Source: Pseudobutyrivibrio sp. ACV-2 (GTDB lineage Bacteria > Bacillota > Clostridia > Lachnospirales > Lachnospiraceae). From it: a stretch of 64,000 bases of DNA. Shown one piece after another: positions 44,984 to 53,890 of this stretch (position 1 is its first letter; each line of letters begins with the position of its first letter). The position numbers and the translations under genes were made by a program. The notes beneath the pieces are model-generated. The model worked only from the letters and a program-made list of their open reading frames with translations. It was not told where the DNA came from and did not search any database. The stretch covers positions 1-64,000 of the forward strand of contig NZ_FNQZ01000010.1 of the NCBI RefSeq assembly GCF_900107545.1. The letters are read 5' to 3'.

Positions 44984-47900
44984 CTAATCTACCTTCCATG
45001 TACCGGTTGTAATATCAAATTTCTGAACGCCGTCTCGGCAGTAACTATCCTCAACTACAAGAGCAGTAGCGATGTCCTCTGTCAAAGTGTGATTTGCAAT
45101 GATGTCGTGGAATATATCTTCCACAACCACTGGCTCCACACGAACATCATCACTAAGATATTTTGATACACTGGCATAATGAGCTGTGTAGTCAAGAATT
45201 CCTCGCTGGAGACGTTTGACATCATCGCTGAGGTAATCGTCATCCTTGAAGTGTGGCATTGGCTTACCATCCTCCATGGTGAAGTGTGTCAGCTGTCCGT
45301 AAGGCGCTGCCAACGCATTTTCAAGGAACAACTGATATTTTAAAATCTTGCTCTTTGGAATAAGAGTAGGATCTGTAATTTCAAAAATGGCATCTGCCTT
45401 ACCGCCGATTCTAACCGGCTTGTTGGAATGAAGGGCAAGGTAATGACCCTCGATGTCACGGCCTGTGAGCTTCATAAGGAAATACTGAATGGTTCCAGAG
45501 AAACCTACATCTACAACAGCTACATCGCTGGCACCAACTAAAGCTTCACGGATGTAAACCATGTATGCATTCTTTTCCTGCTTTGCACGGGCTAGAATCT
45601 CGTCCTTGTATTCTAAGAGCTTTTCAAAGAACTCTTCTGGAAGATCATCATAATCCAAGTGGATGTCCTCATCGTTTGGATGAAGGGCTACGCCAAAACG
45701 CTCACTTAGAAAATTGCTGAAGGTTCCGCGGTATTTCTGTGATGCAAGCTCCCTGATATCCTCTTCATTTTCAAGAGCTGCCACGGTGCAGGCACGGCGT
45801 GAGGTAAGGAAGTAAACCATATCCGGCTCTTGTATTTCCATCCCTGCACAGTAGGTCTTGATAAGCTTTTCAAGCATGTAGCCTTCTCTTGCAAGAAGTA
45901 AAAGTCTCTGGTGATTCTTTTTGTTTTCATCCACAATCCACTCGGTAAATCTGGTAAGAAGTGGACCCAGCACTGTGTAGCCAAAATCGTAAATATTTCT
46001 GAAGGTCAGACTGCTATCCTCTTTGAAGGCAAATGGTGTATTGAAAAGTGCACCAGATAAAGCCTGTCCAATCATTATAGAATTGGCTAAGGATTTGCCT
46101 GCCTCCTGCTTGAAGTAAGGGAAATCTGAAAGCTCAAGCAATGTATTGGCATTTAAAATAATGTGGTTTGGTATGTATCTTTCCATTGGAAGCTGTGAAT
46201 CGCTTCGGAAATTGTCTCCCACGTGGATGAAGGTGTTAGGGTTATATTTGGTCATGAGCATATCCCACATCGAACCATCATCCTTGCGAAGTCCAACCTC
46301 GCAGGAAATAAGGAGCTCGTCATAGCCGGAAATACCGCATTTACGAAGTAAGCCAACAATCTGAACTCGGTTGAGATACATATCACTGACAAGGATAATA
46401 CGCTTGCCCATGGCCTTAAGCTGATTGTAGACATCTACCATATCCTGTCTAGGGATGCAAAGTGCTGTCTCTAAATCGCCCTCAAGCTTTTTGATGTCCT
46501 GAGCGAAATCTCCGATAAGCTTATCATTGGAGATTTCAACATAAATCTTGTCAATAGTTGTCAAAGCACCGTATTTAGCAAAGGCTGCAGCCTCAGCATC
46601 CTTACGAAGCTGTAAGAAATCAACTGATACATTGTACTTTGATTTAATAATATCGCCCATCATGGTAAATACATCATCTGGATTGAAGATGGTACGGGCA
46701 ATAAGTGTGTCAAATATATCAAAGGAAATGGTCTCATAGGTACCAAGCATCGGGATAATATTTTCCTTATCAAAATGAATGGTATTCATGAACGGCATAA
46801 GACTCTTGTTCTTGAAGGTCTGGCCTCCATCAGCATTTAAAATAAATGAATCAAAGCCCTGCTTTTTAGCGATGAAAGGAACTATTCTTTCGAGAGCATG
46901 GGCAAGAGTTCCATCTGTCTGACCAGCTTCCTCAGGAAAATCCTCGTAGGTGTAGCCGTGTTCAAAGAGTGGGCTAAAGGCCTTGGTTGAAGCCCAGAAG
47001 AATGAACCTGCAGGATAATTAAATACTGTAGGCATATCTCCTAAATCGTATTGCTTGAACAGCTCTCTTCCCTGGGCTGTATTTGCAAGCCATGAATAGG
47101 CAATATCCGGAATCTCCACATAGTAGTCAGGGTAAATAAGACCTGCATTTTGATTTTCAAACAAATCAAAGATGTAGTTCACCTGCTCCTCTGAACCTGT
47201 CAAAAGATTAAGGCAATACTGTCTCCACCCCATCTTTTCAGAGCCTGAATATAAAGACTTTTTAGTGTGAACATGAAGGAAATAATCATGCTTCATAATC
47301 TCTGAAGCAAACTCCACATAAAGAGGTGCCAGGTCGCGTCCTCTGTTTTGAAGCTTTCTCACATCAACAACATCCACCTGCTTAAGCTCGCGAACCTTTG
47401 CCTTTACTGCGGCAACATCTGTAGTCTCAGTAGTAGAGATATATAAATCAAATTTGTATGGAATATGTGAAAAGTATTCAACAAACTCATCCAGCAAATC
47501 CATGTAAAACAGGTGCAAATGAACGGCAACCTTTGGGCCCTCGTCATTTGCTGCAAGCTTTCTTTGCTTTGCTGCAAGCTTAGCCTCTTTGATAGCCTCC
47601 TTGCGGGCACGCCTGGCTTGGCGTACAGGAGTATCCTCGCCCTTTAAGAAAGACCTGAAGGCTCTAAAATCCTCGATTGCCTTGTAAGCCTTGGAATTAA
47701 CGATTTCATCGTATTTTGCTGTCTGCATAGCATTTAAAGCTTCGATATTTCGGATATGAACATCCTTTTTTGCCACCAGCTCCTCAAGCTTTTGGATTTG
47801 GTAATCACGGCTTGCGATAGTAAAATCAGCGGCAGTTTTATTATTTTTTGCCACATGAGCCTGTAGCTCACTTAAGTTTTTAACGCCCTTATAGCAATAT

Positions 47901-48508
47901 TTGCTTTGGAAGTGCTCTTCCATCTGCTGGTAAACCTGCTCTTCCTCGTAAGGAACTTTTGCAAAAGATGCTACCATTCCGCCAAAGATTCTGGCTCTGT
48001 AGAGCAGATAGTTGATAGGGATTGGGAAATCGAAGGTCCACTCGTAGTCGATAATCTCCCAGCCCTTATTTGTTTTGATGATATTTTCAAAAATAAGATC
48101 AATGTCGATGTATTTTGCTGCAAGAACTCCCTGTGGAAGGCTTACCTCGCCAAATACTTCTACAAATTCTGGAGTGCACTCAAACTGCATAGCATGAGGC
48201 ATGTAGGCTTTGCGGATTGCCTCGGCATATTCTGCTGAATCCTTGCTTGTAAGGCAGTCTCCCTGAATGAATTCGCACTCGATGGTATCCCCTACAAGTT
48301 TTGTCTCATTTACGCAAAAATCAGAGCCCTGCAATGTTTCCTGCAAGCCCCTGTAGTTGTCGTAGGTCTTATGAATATGTGCTGTGGCCTCTGAGCTGTA
48401 TGGTCTTTTGATGACCACCTTTGTGCCGTCCCGGTCCACAATATCTGTGATTATGTTAAAGCGCGGATTGCGCTGATTAGAAAGCTTTTCGTATAATAAT
48501 CTATCCAT
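44984..48508 (-). CDS. multidomain polysaccharide protein: kinase-like, rhamnan-synthesis-F and HAD-like parts
   Basis: 1174 residues. Residues 1-210 resemble a small-molecule kinase fold (VVIKRPYSSEATAH, then DIDLIFENII and WEIIDYEW as possible catalytic and metal segments). Residues 225-320 are a charged helical, probably coiled-coil, part. Residues about 325-590 match the rhamnan synthesis F (RgpF) family: VAVHLHLFYMDLLDEF, NRGRDLAPL, FLHVHTKKS and YPAGSFFWA. From about 598 comes a HAD-like domain (SFDIFDTLIART, ILVSDMYL, FIHVGDNFRSD), then a 400-residue C-terminal region. The parts suggest combined glycan transfer and phosphate chemistry in one protein, the precise reactions unknown. Confidence 0.85.
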   Translation of the reverse strand: MDRLLYEKLSNQRNPRFNIITDIVDRDGTKVVIKRPYSSEATAHIHKTYDNYRGLQETLQGSDFCVNETKLVGDTIECEFIQGDCLTSKDSAEYAEAIRKAYMPHAMQFECTPEFVEVFGEVSLPQGVLAAKYIDIDLIFENIIKTNKGWEIIDYEWTFDFPIPINYLLYRARIFGGMVASFAKVPYEEEQVYQQMEEHFQSKYCYKGVKNLSELQAHVAKNNKTAADFTIASRDYQIQKLEELVAKKDVHIRNIEALNAMQTAKYDEIVNSKAYKAIEDFRAFRSFLKGEDTPVRQARRARKEAIKEAKLAAKQRKLAANDEGPKVAVHLHLFYMDLLDEFVEYFSHIPYKFDLYISTTETTDVAAVKAKVRELKQVDVVDVRKLQNRGRDLAPLYVEFASEIMKHDYFLHVHTKKSLYSGSEKMGWRQYCLNLLTGSEEQVNYIFDLFENQNAGLIYPDYYVEIPDIAYSWLANTAQGRELFKQYDLGDMPTVFNYPAGSFFWASTKAFSPLFEHGYTYEDFPEEAGQTDGTLAHALERIVPFIAKKQGFDSFILNADGGQTFKNKSLMPFMNTIHFDKENIIPMLGTYETISFDIFDTLIARTIFNPDDVFTMMGDIIKSKYNVSVDFLQLRKDAEAAAFAKYGALTTIDKIYVEISNDKLIGDFAQDIKKLEGDLETALCIPRQDMVDVYNQLKAMGKRIILVSDMYLNRVQIVGLLRKCGISGYDELLISCEVGLRKDDGSMWDMLMTKYNPNTFIHVGDNFRSDSQLPMERYIPNHIILNANTLLELSDFPYFKQEAGKSLANSIMIGQALSGALFNTPFAFKEDSSLTFRNIYDFGYTVLGPLLTRFTEWIVDENKKNHQRLLLLAREGYMLEKLIKTYCAGMEIQEPDMVYFLTSRRACTVAALENEEDIRELASQKYRGTFSNFLSERFGVALHPNDEDIHLDYDDLPEEFFEKLLEYKDEILARAKQEKNAYMVYIREALVGASDVAVVDVGFSGTIQYFLMKLTGRDIEGHYLALHSNKPVRIGGKADAIFEITDPTLIPKSKILKYQLFLENALAAPYGQLTHFTMEDGKPMPHFKDDDYLSDDVKRLQRGILDYTAHYASVSKYLSDDVRVEPVVVEDIFHDIIANHTLTEDIATALVVEDSYCRDGVQKFDITTGTWKVD

Positions 48509-48514
48509 TATCTG

Positions 48515-49063
48515 TTATCTTGCTATGAGCAGGTAATCACCTGCGCCTCCTCCTATATAGTCCTCTGCGTAAATCTCTGTAGTGTACAGATAATCAGGGT
48601 GGAGTCTAAATGTTTTGATATCTTTAAACCCTGCTTCATCAAGAAGTTTTTTAGCAAATGAAGAAAGACGCTCCTTTTCAGAAAGGGCATAAACCAGGCG
48701 TCCATCCTCAGCCAAAAGCTTTTTAAGGGTAGCCGGAGTCTCTGAAAGATTTCCAATGTTTAAAATAATGTTAAAGGTCTTTTTGATTTCCTCTATGGCC
48801 TTTTTTTCTACTGATTCTGGCAATAGAGACACGATGTTTTCCATGCTGTTTTTGTAGGAATCTGTCAAAAGCACAGTGGTATCACTAGCCTGTTCATCGA
48901 CCCACTCAACCAGTGAAACACTGTCTGGATCAACCACAAGCACCTTGTCATTTGATGTAATATTGACCGGTGAAAGAGCATTACTTCTGAGATGCGAATA
49001 TAATTGAATCGCTTCTGCAGTTCCTTCATCGAAAATTCGATTGTTATACTTTTCCTGTATCAT
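48515..49063 (-). CDS. methyltransferase-like protein, possibly catalytically degenerate
   Basis: 182 residues. The pattern KVLVVDPDSVSLVEW, FNIILNIGNLSETPATLKKLLAEDGRLVYAL, and GFKDIKTFRL looks like a Rossmann SAM-dependent methyltransferase fold, but the usual G-x-G-x-G glycine loop is not there. It may be a scaffold, or a very divergent enzyme. GGAGGGG precedes the ATG. Six bases separate it from the 1174-residue gene, whose N-terminal kinase-like part often accompanies methyltransferases in glycan loci. Confidence 0.65.
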   Translation of the reverse strand: MIQEKYNNRIFDEGTAEAIQLYSHLRSNALSPVNITSNDKVLVVDPDSVSLVEWVDEQASDTTVLLTDSYKNSMENIVSLLPESVEKKAIEEIKKTFNIILNIGNLSETPATLKKLLAEDGRLVYALSEKERLSSFAKKLLDEAGFKDIKTFRLHPDYLYTTEIYAEDYIGGGAGDYLLIAR

Positions 49064-49077
49064 CTGCCCCTCCGTTA

Positions 49078-50376
49078 TTATTTAACTCGCTCTACACTGA
49101 CCTGTGAATTCATATCATAAAAACCTACGGTGTTCTTCGAGCTGACCACCGTAATATTCATTATATCGTAAAGCCTGTTGTAGGCCACAAAATCAACTCC
49201 ATCATAGCCAGTGCAGCTAATTGACATAAGATATTCGCCGCCCTGCATATCCATCTTTTGTGTAAAGGTAGCAACGTATTCCTCGCCCTCTTTACACAGA
49301 CCAACATCACATTTTTCGTACATGGTATTAGTGCCCGTGACATCGATACCTTTGATGGTCTTGAAAGTAAGTGTGAATATCGGGTTGTTAATGTCTGTGT
49401 TAAAATGCACCTTTGATTTAACTGTAAAGGTGCTACCCTTTAAAATGGCGTTTGTGTAGTTACCATTTTCATCTATTATGGCAAAATCTACGATTTTGGC
49501 TCTGCCATCACCGTATTCATTGACATTTGGATTCAGCTGATAATGGGACTTCCAAAGAGTGCCATCATCTGAAGGCTGCGCCGCAGACTTTACAGACTGC
49601 TCATTAGCTTCCATTGCCTGGCTAGCCTTGCTGCCAAGATGTGGCTCCTGGCCAACTAAAATCTTTTTATAGATATCAATCATATCCTTTGGAGTGCCTT
49701 CGGCTACTTTATCACCCTTATTAATAAGGATGGCTCTATCGCAATACTTGCTGATAGCACCAAGGTCGTGGGAAACGAAAAGAATGGTCTTTCCTGCTTC
49801 CTTGAACTCCTCGAATTTTTTGTAGCACTTTGCCTGGAAGAATACGTCACCTACAGAAAGGGCCTCGTCAACAATTAAAATCTCAGGGTCGATATTGATT
49901 GCCACTGCAAATGCAAGTCTGACAAACATACCTGAAGAATAAGTCTTGACCGGTTGAAAGACGAAATCTCCAATATCTGCAAAAGCTAGAATCTCGTCAA
50001 GCTTTTCGTCTATTTCCTCGTTGGAATAACCTAACATGGTACCGTTTAAGTATATATTTTCGATGCCGGTGTACTCCATATTGAAACCAGCTCCAAGCTC
50101 TAGAAGAGCTGATATTCTGCCATCTACTGTGACTTCACCATGGGTAGGTGAAAGAACACCTGTGATAATCTTTAATATAGTGGACTTTCCAGAGCCATTG
50201 GTACCGATAAGTCCTACGCATTCACCTTTTTTAACATCAAAGGACATGTCCTTCAGTGCAAAATGCTCCTTGTAATGCTTCTTTTTGGTGAGACCCAAAG
50301 TATCAGCTACTCTGGCCTTATTACTATCAAAAAGCTTGTAGACTTTGTCCACATGCTTTACTTCTATAACACTCAT
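49078..50376 (-). CDS. wzt: ABC transporter ATP-binding protein with Wzt-type C-terminal domain (second ATPase)
   Basis: 432 residues from the ATG at 50376 with GGAG five bases upstream; the frame extension to 50424 is not needed. Nucleotide-binding domain: Walker A GTNGSGKST (about 57-65), YSSGMFVRLAFA signature, ILIVDEALSVGD Walker B and SHDL switch. A linker rich in Ala and Gln precedes a beta-rich C-terminal domain (about 295-430) like the substrate-recognition domain of Wzt. It lies in its own operon without a permease gene. Its partner would be the permease at 53.9-54.7 kb; the second ATPase at 50.6 kb is a paralogue. Confidence 0.9.
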   Translation of the reverse strand: MSVIEVKHVDKVYKLFDSNKARVADTLGLTKKKHYKEHFALKDMSFDVKKGECVGLIGTNGSGKSTILKIITGVLSPTHGEVTVDGRISALLELGAGFNMEYTGIENIYLNGTMLGYSNEEIDEKLDEILAFADIGDFVFQPVKTYSSGMFVRLAFAVAINIDPEILIVDEALSVGDVFFQAKCYKKFEEFKEAGKTILFVSHDLGAISKYCDRAILINKGDKVAEGTPKDMIDIYKKILVGQEPHLGSKASQAMEANEQSVKSAAQPSDDGTLWKSHYQLNPNVNEYGDGRAKIVDFAIIDENGNYTNAILKGSTFTVKSKVHFNTDINNPIFTLTFKTIKGIDVTGTNTMYEKCDVGLCKEGEEYVATFTQKMDMQGGEYLMSISCTGYDGVDFVAYNRLYDIMNITVVSSKNTVGFYDMNSQVSVERVK

Positions 50377-50392
50377 AAATTCTCCTAATGAC

Positions 50393-50457
50393 CAAATTAG
50401 TCCTATTCTGAAACATTTTACCATATTTGCTTATAAAATGAAAATCTGACTAATTTG
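50393..50457 (-). promoter_or_regulatory. promoter-like segment flanked by 10-bp inverted repeats
   Basis: CAAATTAGTC (50393-50402) and GACTAATTTG (50448-50457) are perfect inverted repeats enclosing 45 bases. Inside, reading toward the ATPase gene, lie TTCATT (50437-50442) and TAAAAT (50415-50420) with a 16-base spacer. It starts 17 bases upstream of the ATG. It could be an operator, a leader hairpin, or a site for DNA inversion. Confidence 0.5.
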
Positions 50458-50472
50458 TATCGAATTACTATT

Positions 50473-50527
50473 AAAAAGAGAGTTTTGTCATCTATAAGCA
50501 TACGCTATAAATGACAAAACTCTCTTT
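50473..50527 (-). terminator. strong terminator of the exporter operon
   Basis: A very long stem (AAAGAGAGTTTTGTCAT / ATGACAAAACTCTCTTT with further pairs) with a short loop, followed by TTTTAA on the minus strand, about 31 bases after the first Wzt-type ATPase gene. It splits the cluster into two operons. Confidence 0.93.
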
Positions 50528-50557
50528 AATTTTTCTAAACTCGCTTGAAAACCAAAA

Positions 50558-51784
50558 TCACAACTTAATGCTTCCCCAAGAGTTTGCTCGCCACTTAAGC
50601 TCTCCAGGAATATGATTACGTTCTATTGTAAGTTCAAGACCTCGTACACAATCCAAATCCACACCTTCATCATAAGGATTGAGAACGTATACTGTGTAGA
50701 AGGTTTTATAGGTTCCCGGCTGAATCATTGATAAATCCACAGTTACTTCAAATTCGCCTTCCTCTCCTGCAATTCCACCTATTACATTTTCAAAAATCTG
50801 TGTTGCAAATGGGTGGTCACTGTCAGACATAAACTCAACTCGTATACCTGCATTTTGAACATTGTTTATATTTTTATATTTAAATAATAGACGCATCTTA
50901 TCATCAGAAAATACGTTATTATCCTTGTCAATATATTCAGCCCAAGTAAGTCTCACATCATCTCTTTGAAGCCAACCTGGTCTCATATATTTAGTGTAAT
51001 CTGAGGTGGTTTCTGTTTTGTACTTTACACCATTATACAGTTTAACAGCTTCATCTACTGAACCGTCAAATGCAAGTCTGCCATGCTGCAAAACTATACA
51101 TCTATCACAAAGATTATGTACTGTATCCATATTGTGGCTGACGTACAGGATTGTTCTTCCCTCGGTCTTTGCTATTTCACGCATTTTGTCTAAGCATTTA
51201 TGCTGAAACTTGATATCTCCAACTGCCAGTACCTCATCCATTATCATAATATCGGAGTCAAGATGAGCCGCCACCGAAAAAGCCAGTTTTACATACATTC
51301 CAGATGAATATCTTTTAACAGGAGTATCAATGAATTCAATGCACTCAGAAAAATCGATAATAGAAGCAAGTTTTTCATCTATTTCCTGTCGACGCATTCC
51401 CAAAATTGATCCGTTGAGATAAATGTTTTCTCTTCCGGTCAGTTCGGGATGAAAACCGGTTCCAACCTCTAGCATACTTGATACTTTTCCATCGATATAT
51501 ATATTTCCTCTTGTTGGAGATGTGATACGTGATATTAACTTTAACAGTGTAGATTTACCAGCGCCATTTGAACCGATGATTCCTACACATTCACCACGAT
51601 GTATTTCCAGTGAAACATCATCCAGCGCAGTAAACACTTTATTATGTCCCTGTAATGTATCATCAACACCTTTGCTTTTTAATTTTCGCCGGCGCAGAGC
51701 ATCCTTAAATGTTTCTCCAGTAACAGTTCCTAAAATATAGTCTTTACCTACATTTTCTATTTTTAAAACTACATCATTGTTCAT
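50558..51784 (-). CDS. wzt: ABC transporter ATP-binding protein with Wzt-type C-terminal domain (first ATPase)
   Basis: 408 residues from the ATG at 51784, which overlaps the stop of the previous glycosyltransferase by 11 bases (coupled translation); the extension to 51829 would start inside that gene and is not favoured. Walker A GSNGAGKST, signature YSSGMYVKLAFS and Walker B IMIMDEVLAVGD are intact. From about 265 a Wzt-like C-terminal domain follows. Wzt ATPases with Wzm permeases export undecaprenyl-linked polysaccharide. It is in the same operon as the permease (53.9 kb). Confidence 0.93.
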   Translation of the reverse strand: MNNDVVLKIENVGKDYILGTVTGETFKDALRRRKLKSKGVDDTLQGHNKVFTALDDVSLEIHRGECVGIIGSNGAGKSTLLKLISRITSPTRGNIYIDGKVSSMLEVGTGFHPELTGRENIYLNGSILGMRRQEIDEKLASIIDFSECIEFIDTPVKRYSSGMYVKLAFSVAAHLDSDIMIMDEVLAVGDIKFQHKCLDKMREIAKTEGRTILYVSHNMDTVHNLCDRCIVLQHGRLAFDGSVDEAVKLYNGVKYKTETTSDYTKYMRPGWLQRDDVRLTWAEYIDKDNNVFSDDKMRLLFKYKNINNVQNAGIRVEFMSDSDHPFATQIFENVIGGIAGEEGEFEVTVDLSMIQPGTYKTFYTVYVLNPYDEGVDLDCVRGLELTIERNHIPGELKWRANSWGSIKL

Positions 51785-52709
51785 CAAAATCGTTTCCTCT
51801 AATTCCAATATCGGCCCACTTTTTGGCATACTTGGTGTTTCTCAAGTAATCCAACTGCTTACCTAAATCCTCTGCACTTAAATCTCTAAGCTTATATTCG
51901 ATATGAAATCCTATGAGATTGCTAAAAAATACCTTGAAATCTTTTACCAATGGCTTGTTATAGGATTTGCATTTTTCATAGAAATACTCGCTCAATTTAT
52001 ACAATTTTATCAACATAGTATCCAACGACGCTTTGTTGACTAGTGATCCAGGTGTAATTCTATAAAAATAAAGCATATTGCATAGCTTGAATATGGTCTT
52101 AACATGAAGCAAATATTCAAGAGTAAAGCATAAATCTTCTGCAAAAATTATCTTAGTATCTACAAAACGAATATTATATTCATCAATAATGCTTTTCTTA
52201 TATATTCTTCCACAAGCTTCCCAACCATCTCTATACAAACTTAAATGATTACAAATATAGTCACTCAAATCTTTATCCTTTGGAAAGCTTTGTCCGTGAT
52301 TTTCAACAGAATAAATTACCTTATCACCTATATTTCCTTCTACATCAACTCGTCTAAAGTTGTATGTATACATTTGCGCATCACATTCACTTTTAGCATC
52401 CTCAAGCAAAGTAAAAAAATCCTCTGAAATCATATCATCGCTATCTACAAAGACAATCCATTTTCCCTTAGCAACTTCAAGCCCTGCGTTTCTTGCAGAA
52501 GAAAGGCCACCGTTTTCTTTATGAATAACCCTGCACCCTCCCTCATACTCTGCTGCAAATTCATCGCATATTTTTCCTGAATTATCAGTACTTCCATCAT
52601 CAACTAAGATGATTTCATAATCCCTAAAATTCTGTTTTGAAACAGAGCTTAGACAAGCTTTCAAATAAGATTCTGTATTATAAACCGGAATTATAACACT
52701 ATATTCCAT
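51774..52709 (-). CDS. glycosyltransferase family 2
   Basis: 311 residues. Very typical GT-A opening VIIPVYNTESYLKACLSSVSKQNFRDYEIILVDDGSTDNSGKIC and ARNAGLEVAKGKWIVFVDSDDMIS with DxD at about 94-96. A helical C-terminal region follows. Its stop overlaps the first ATPase start. It lies between the GT4 gene and the exporter ATPase, so it belongs to the exporter operon. Sugar unknown. Confidence 0.92.
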   Translation of the reverse strand: MEYSVIIPVYNTESYLKACLSSVSKQNFRDYEIILVDDGSTDNSGKICDEFAAEYEGGCRVIHKENGGLSSARNAGLEVAKGKWIVFVDSDDMISEDFFTLLEDAKSECDAQMYTYNFRRVDVEGNIGDKVIYSVENHGQSFPKDKDLSDYICNHLSLYRDGWEACGRIYKKSIIDEYNIRFVDTKIIFAEDLCFTLEYLLHVKTIFKLCNMLYFYRITPGSLVNKASLDTMLIKLYKLSEYFYEKCKSYNKPLVKDFKVFFSNLIGFHIEYKLRDLSAEDLGKQLDYLRNTKYAKKWADIGIRGNDFDEQ

Positions 52710-52727
52710 TAACTCACTCTCTTTAAA

Positions 52728-53867
52728 CTAATTAAAAAGCTTTTCAATTTCTGAGACTCTCTTATCAAAATCTATAATCTTTTTTCTCTCAGAAATTTTT
52801 TCTTTGTAGTAACTATGAAGTTCTGGGTTATCCAGTACTCTTTTCATATTTTGGTAAATTCCGTCCACCCCTATCGGCATAACAATACCGTATTCGCTGT
52901 CACCTAAAAGTTCTCTAGCACCAGAGCAGTCAGTTAAAAGCATAGGCACATCTAGAATTGCAGCTTCTTGACTTACCAACGAATACCCTTCGAATATAGA
53001 GCTTGAGATAAACCAATCCGCGATAGCCATGTATTTATATGGATTTTTTCTTCCACCTATAAATTTACAGCTCTTCGCACCTGTTTCTCTAAGGGTCTTC
53101 TGAATTCTTTCATATTCATCTCCACCCCATTTCCCTTTAGAGCCAATAACTATAATTTCAAAGTTATAACCCTCATCTTCAAGCATTTTAGCCGCCTGTA
53201 TAAGAAGAGTGTATCCTTTCTGCTCATTCAATCTACCTACAGAAATAAATCTTACCGGACGCTTTTCTTCAGGAAGATTCATTGAGTCAATATCTGTTAC
53301 CAGTTCCTTGGATCTTTTTATTATATGATCCACATTTATTGGATTATATCTAACAATAAGATTTCCAGGGTTACCTATCACATCACTGACACCCTTTTTA
53401 ACATCCTTGGCCACGCAGACAATATTGTCGTACTTCTGCATAACCTTAACTTCGTTTTCTTCATTTCCAAATATATATTTTGAATCATAATGACTATTGT
53501 AATCAGTATGATTCCATGCAAATTTTTTAGGGATATTGTATCTGGTACCTCTCCAAAGAGGCCAACCATCCTTCATGCACAGCAGGACATCAAATCCCAT
53601 GACATTTACCATATGCTCAACTATGGCTCTGTATGGTTTTCTCAACCAAAACCAAAAACCTTTCTCAGCGTCAGGATCTTTTATCCATTTTGAAAGACTT
53701 AGGTACGCTACATCACTAGGATAATAATCATAAAAACGTTTATCATAATCAAAGGTCATAATGGTAATATCATACTTTTTATGCCATGCCCACACTAAAT
53801 CGTACATGAGCTTTTCTACCCCTCCGCCCACGACAATATCATTTGTAAACAGAATTTTTTTCTTCAT
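52728..53867 (-). CDS. glycosyltransferase family 4 (copy B)
   Basis: 379 residues with two Rossmann lobes (GT-B). Family-4 features: FTNDIVVGGGVEKLMYDLVWAWHKKY at the N-terminus, FISVGRLNEQKGYTLLIQAAKML (about 212-234), SSSIFEGYSLVSQEAAILDVPMLLTDCSGARELL (EX7E region, about 295-330). It is strongly similar all along to the 384-residue protein at 54.7-55.9 kb (both share GVEKLMYDLVWAWH and the segment beginning ILTDCSG), so the two are tandem duplicates separated by the permease gene. AGGAG lies before the ATG. Confidence 0.93.
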   Translation of the reverse strand: MKKKILFTNDIVVGGGVEKLMYDLVWAWHKKYDITIMTFDYDKRFYDYYPSDVAYLSLSKWIKDPDAEKGFWFWLRKPYRAIVEHMVNVMGFDVLLCMKDGWPLWRGTRYNIPKKFAWNHTDYNSHYDSKYIFGNEENEVKVMQKYDNIVCVAKDVKKGVSDVIGNPGNLIVRYNPINVDHIIKRSKELVTDIDSMNLPEEKRPVRFISVGRLNEQKGYTLLIQAAKMLEDEGYNFEIIVIGSKGKWGGDEYERIQKTLRETGAKSCKFIGGRKNPYKYMAIADWFISSSIFEGYSLVSQEAAILDVPMLLTDCSGARELLGDSEYGIVMPIGVDGIYQNMKRVLDNPELHSYYKEKISERKKIIDFDKRVSEIEKLFN

Positions 53868-53890
53868 AGCACTCCTTATTTTTTATACTC

